A stretch of 64,000 nucleotides of DNA, taken from assembly GCA_032173965.1 (NCBI GenBank), contig CM063284.1, positions 112,008,410 to 112,072,409 on the forward strand, in the 5' to 3' direction. The stretch's first letter is position 1; every line of letters starts with the position of its first letter. The translations under genes and the position numbers were made by a program. The notes below the pieces were generated by a model. That model was not told where the DNA came from. It searched no databases and saw nothing but the letters and a program-made list of their open reading frames with translations. Of the stretch, positions 60,455 through 64,000 are shown one piece after another. The stretch is from Sitta carolinensis. Lineage: Eukaryota > Chordata > Aves > Passeriformes > Sittidae.

Positions 60455-60628
60455 ATGGCACAGGTTTCACAGAGAAGTTGGGGAACCTCCCTCTCTGAAG
60501 ATATTCATAAGCTGTCTGGAAATCATCCTGAACAAGGGGTTCTAAGTGGCCCTGCCTGAGCAGGGTATTTGAACCCTATTATCTTCAGAGGTCTCTTCCT
60601 CAACCATTCTGTGATTCTTTGATTCTAC
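60455..60628 (+). mobile_element. Second CR1 LINE 3' fragment, adjacent
   Basis: GGCACAGGTTTCACAGAGAA, CCTCCCTCTCTGAAGATATT, AAGTGGCCCTGCCTGAGCAG, CTTCAGAGGTCTCTTCCTCA and CCATTCTGTGATTCTTTGATT belong to a different CR1 subfamily from the preceding copy, about 35 bp downstream in the same orientation. Confidence 0.9.
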
Positions 60629-63600
60629 TTCTAAATTATTTTTCCATGCACCATTCTTTCATTGTCAGTATGCATACATTGTTAATATCTATAAAATTCT
60701 GTTCTGTCTTTTATTTCAGATAATCTCAGCAGAGGGATGATGGGCATTGATTCATGTAGCTCACAGTTACTTTCAGAGTTTTTTTTAATTATACAGAAAA
60801 AGAGCTGAAAAACCTTACAGTAGAAACCAAGGGACTTATACATCAGTACTCAGTGTATTTGTTAGAGCTTTGTTCACATGCCCTGACCCTCCATCTGTGT
60901 TGTAACCAGAGATGATCTATTATGATGACTGCTTTTACTTGCAAAGTAGCAGCATAAGGGGCCAACATTCTTTTCTACAGTTCCCTTTTCTCCTTGAGTC
61001 TGGCGAACTTTGTCAGGTGCAGATCAGTACAAATGTTGCTATTTTATGAGCAGAGGCATTTTTAAACTATTAATTTGTTAAGTAATTTTTTTTACTGTCA
61101 AGGTGCTAGAGGGAGACTACAACATTCTTCATTTCCCATCTTCCAGGCTGAGAGATCAGGAGATATAAATAGAATTTCTGACTTTTTCATGGCAGGTTTA
61201 AATTGTATCTCCAAATGATCTTTTATGTTATTCATTCATTCATTTTTCCCTCACTGCTTCTTAAAAGGGAACCTCTCCCCTTTCTTCATGTACATCTGAA
61301 GGGAGACGAAGCATTTTTAGTTCAGGTAGAGGTTATTTATCTGTCATTACCTAAACATACTTAAAAATATGTACCTTCCCAAATTCAATTATGAGAACAG
61401 TTTTCTTAGCCAATTGCCTATTTCTCATTTGAGTATTGGTAACTATATGACCTACAATATTTTTGAAGTTATAACCCTTGTAGAAGACAGAAGAGTGTCA
61501 TGAGATGCATCTATAAAAAGGTAAGACTTTGACATTTCCTTTTTGCCCCTAATTGACTGATAGCCTCTAAAAATGAAGCAGGGATTGATGTTTATTTGGC
61601 TTCTGCTGAAGCTTCAGTGTCTCCTCAATGAATACTTTACATTCTGATCTTTCTGTATGCTTAGGGAAGATATTCCCCTCAGATGGAATGCAAACATCTG
61701 ACACATAAAGGTTTGTCTCACATAACTGCACTCATTTCTCTTCATTCTTCCCAATGAACAAAACAATAGAGTTGTAGAGTCTTTCAGAGTTTACTGGTGA
61801 CTCTTGCTCTTTTTTCAAGGTCCTTTATATGTGTACCATCAAAAAGGAAAAAAGGGCTTCCAGTAACTGCTGCCTTTTATCTGAGAGGCTTCATAGAACT
61901 TCCACAAAATACTGGTTCTCTTTCTCTCCAGGGGAAGCTTTGACTTCTTCTGGCAAAGTGACTATAGCACAATGTAGTAGCATTTCAACATCACTGTGAG
62001 GGAGGTGTGAGGAAAATTAATGTGCATGTTCTAAAATTAAGCCTGTTCTTTACATTTTTCCCTTTCCTGGACAAGTATAAGTTGCTGGCCTTATTCCTTG
62101 TCTATAAGATGAAAAAATAAATCTAAGTATAGTCTCATTACAAGGAGAAATTTGGGATGTTGTCATGGTTTAGGTAATTTTTTTTTGTAATTTGCAAGCA
62201 AAAAACCATGGCATATATAGACATACCGGTGTTAAAAAGGTGCCGTGATACATCTACAAGACCTAGTTTTTCATAAATGAAAGTTGAAAGATGCAAGCCA
62301 GACTAAAACTTTTGCAGAAGAAAAAGATTAAATTACTTTTTCTCTTATGAAAACATAAGAATTGCAAACAAGAAGTAATGCATACTTCCTGTCATAGAAA
62401 AAGACATTGTTATTAAATTGAGTTTTTTGATGTATAAAAGTACATTTTGAGGAAAATTATAGTATTTTCTGACCTCTACTAGCTGTGCCATGCTGTTCAG
62501 CTGCTAGAAAATAAATACAAGGGAGAGTCATTTGTACTCCAAATAAAAAAGATTCATATCACAAAGTCCACAATGAGCAATCGTCTTCATATTTTGTCAA
62601 AATCAGCAGTATTTATTGTGTTGGGCAAAATAGATGGAGTTATTCTTTTGGCTATATCACATGTGTTTCTTACTCAGGATTAAACTTTTTTCCTCCGAGT
62701 AATAGATATTGCTGTATCCCAGCAGGTTAACTTGGTGTAGCACTTTTGGCCAGTAAAAATTCTATAACGAACAGCAGAACTCCCCTTCAGTATTGCCAGA
62801 GGTACAAAGAGTTCCAGGAAAGAGGTTTTTTTAAAGTGTTTTATTTATTTTTAAATAATAAATAAAATTAATAAAATGAGGTCAAATCAAAGATAACTTG
62901 AAGGAAAATGAAAGAAGAGAGACTAAAAAGTACAAATGAAATAAGCCACTTGCTGGCAAAATTGAAATATTAAACTTTGGGAAAATGCGACATTGTAGAT
63001 CGAAATTTAGACTACTGCATTTATATTTTAAGTAACATTCTGTCTGATCAACTGCTTAAAGAAAGTTATCTCAAGTGAACGTAAACTGGAAAGAGTCTGA
63101 CCCACTGACACGAGGCCTTGGAGACTGTAAAGTCTTGTCTTACTCTGTTATATATGTCCATAAATTATAGGTGACATAAATGCTAGGGAGGGCATATGAT
63201 CTTTTAATTACTAGAGCAGGTAAGCAATTCCACAAGACTGAAGATCCCAGAATGTATGTAAAGAATTATTAAAAGCAATAAAAAGCTAAGGTAAAGGAAA
63301 TTCACCTAGAACTTAAGGCATCTTCTCCAAGTCATATACTGGATTCAGAGATAATTAATGCATTATGAAAACTTCTGCTGTAAAATGGTGAGAAACCCCA
63401 TCCATTCAAATCATATTTTAACACATTGCATTTTCATTCTGTTACTATTATAATCTATATGAAGTTCAGGGTAAAATTTCAGTGTCAGGTCTTGTCCATT
63501 TTTATAACTCTTTTTTGCATATGTGTCTGGCAAAGGCATTGTCCCATTTCTAACTTGAGGATTTTTTCAAGCAGTGTTCTGCATTCACTGCTCTGAAAGA

Positions 63601-64000
63601 CTCATACTCTTTTCTCTCCCAGGACACAGAGACCTTGCCTAATCCCCAATTAGCAACTGAAGACCACTCTGCCAATGAGATAACTTCATCTTGTATGTCT
63701 CCATAATCTTTCTTTAAAAACTCGTGATTTGAGTCTTCCTTTTTTTTTTCAAAGTCACAGATTTTGCCTCTACTGCCACCCAAATTGATTTATCTGTTAA
63801 ATAACATCTGTTAATGTAATATAATGTAATGTACAGTGTCAACACCTAATCTATTGAGGTCTTTCATAAGTCACTTTGAAAATGTCTTTTATTTGAAAAT
63901 ATTCTGACCAGAAAGTATTCAATCTTAATGGAGGAATTAGTTCTGGTTTTCTCATGCATTCTATATATTTTCAATACTACAACTTTGCAATTTTTTGCTC
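60629..64000. other. Unique AT-rich sequence to the window end
   Basis: No gene or repeat recognised. A CATGGTTT ... AAACCATG inverted pair occurs at about 62166-62210, and short frames only are present. Confidence 0.4.

Noticed and set aside
62164..62215. TGTCATGGTTTAGG resembling an LTR start
   Set aside because: No matching terminus, no TSD and no LTR-like interior downstream, only a short inverted CATGGTTT/AAACCATG pair.

Overview
This window looks like gene-poor, AT-rich nuclear DNA from a bird, most likely a songbird (passerine). The bird call rests on at least eleven CR1 LINE fragments, several ending in the typical ATTCTATGATTCTATGAT tail (or its complement), and on LTR families that I recall from passerine genomes. 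There are no operons, bacterial-type genes, CRISPR arrays or rRNA genes. I found no complete host protein-coding gene. Almost all open frames are short and look like chance. The longest ones come from a minisatellite whose repeat unit is usually a multiple of three bases and lacks stop codons in most frames.

Layout. 1-1.27 kb: a roughly 39-bp minisatellite (351-757) beside a GC-rich, CpG-containing block (758-1045). 1279-1714: a short LTR with a perfect 5-bp target-site duplication (TSD). 2717-2941: an exon-like segment with good splice sites, protein-like codons and one in-frame stop; this is the only plausible trace of a host gene. 5-13 kb: CR1 fragments, an (ATCT)n microsatellite and a C tract. 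14488-15243: a third LTR type. 16041-17298: a 1.26-kb LTR with TSD GAATA. 18961-19570: a reverse-oriented LTR with TATA box and poly(A) signal. 20.1-21.4 kb: a composite CR1 in which a reverse-transcriptase fragment is joined directly to the 3' end. 22-50 kb: mostly unique AT-rich sequence with scattered CR1 tails, microsatellites and one LTR fragment (34453-34645). 50932-52300: a second copy of the 1.3-kb LTR with TSD CACAT. 52-64 kb: unique sequence plus two adjacent CR1 3' ends at 60.0-60.6 kb.

The most interesting observation comes from comparing the two 1.3-kb LTRs. By hand alignment the copy at 16041-17298 differs from the copy at 50932-52300 mainly by G-to-A changes on the element's sense strand (about 65, against about 6 C-to-T and about a dozen A-to-G). 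That asymmetry is the signature of cytidine deamination of first-strand retroviral cDNA (APOBEC-type editing) and not of ordinary ageing. Second in interest is the exon-like segment with a premature stop, which could be a relic of a decayed gene. All counts were made by eye and need a computed alignment.
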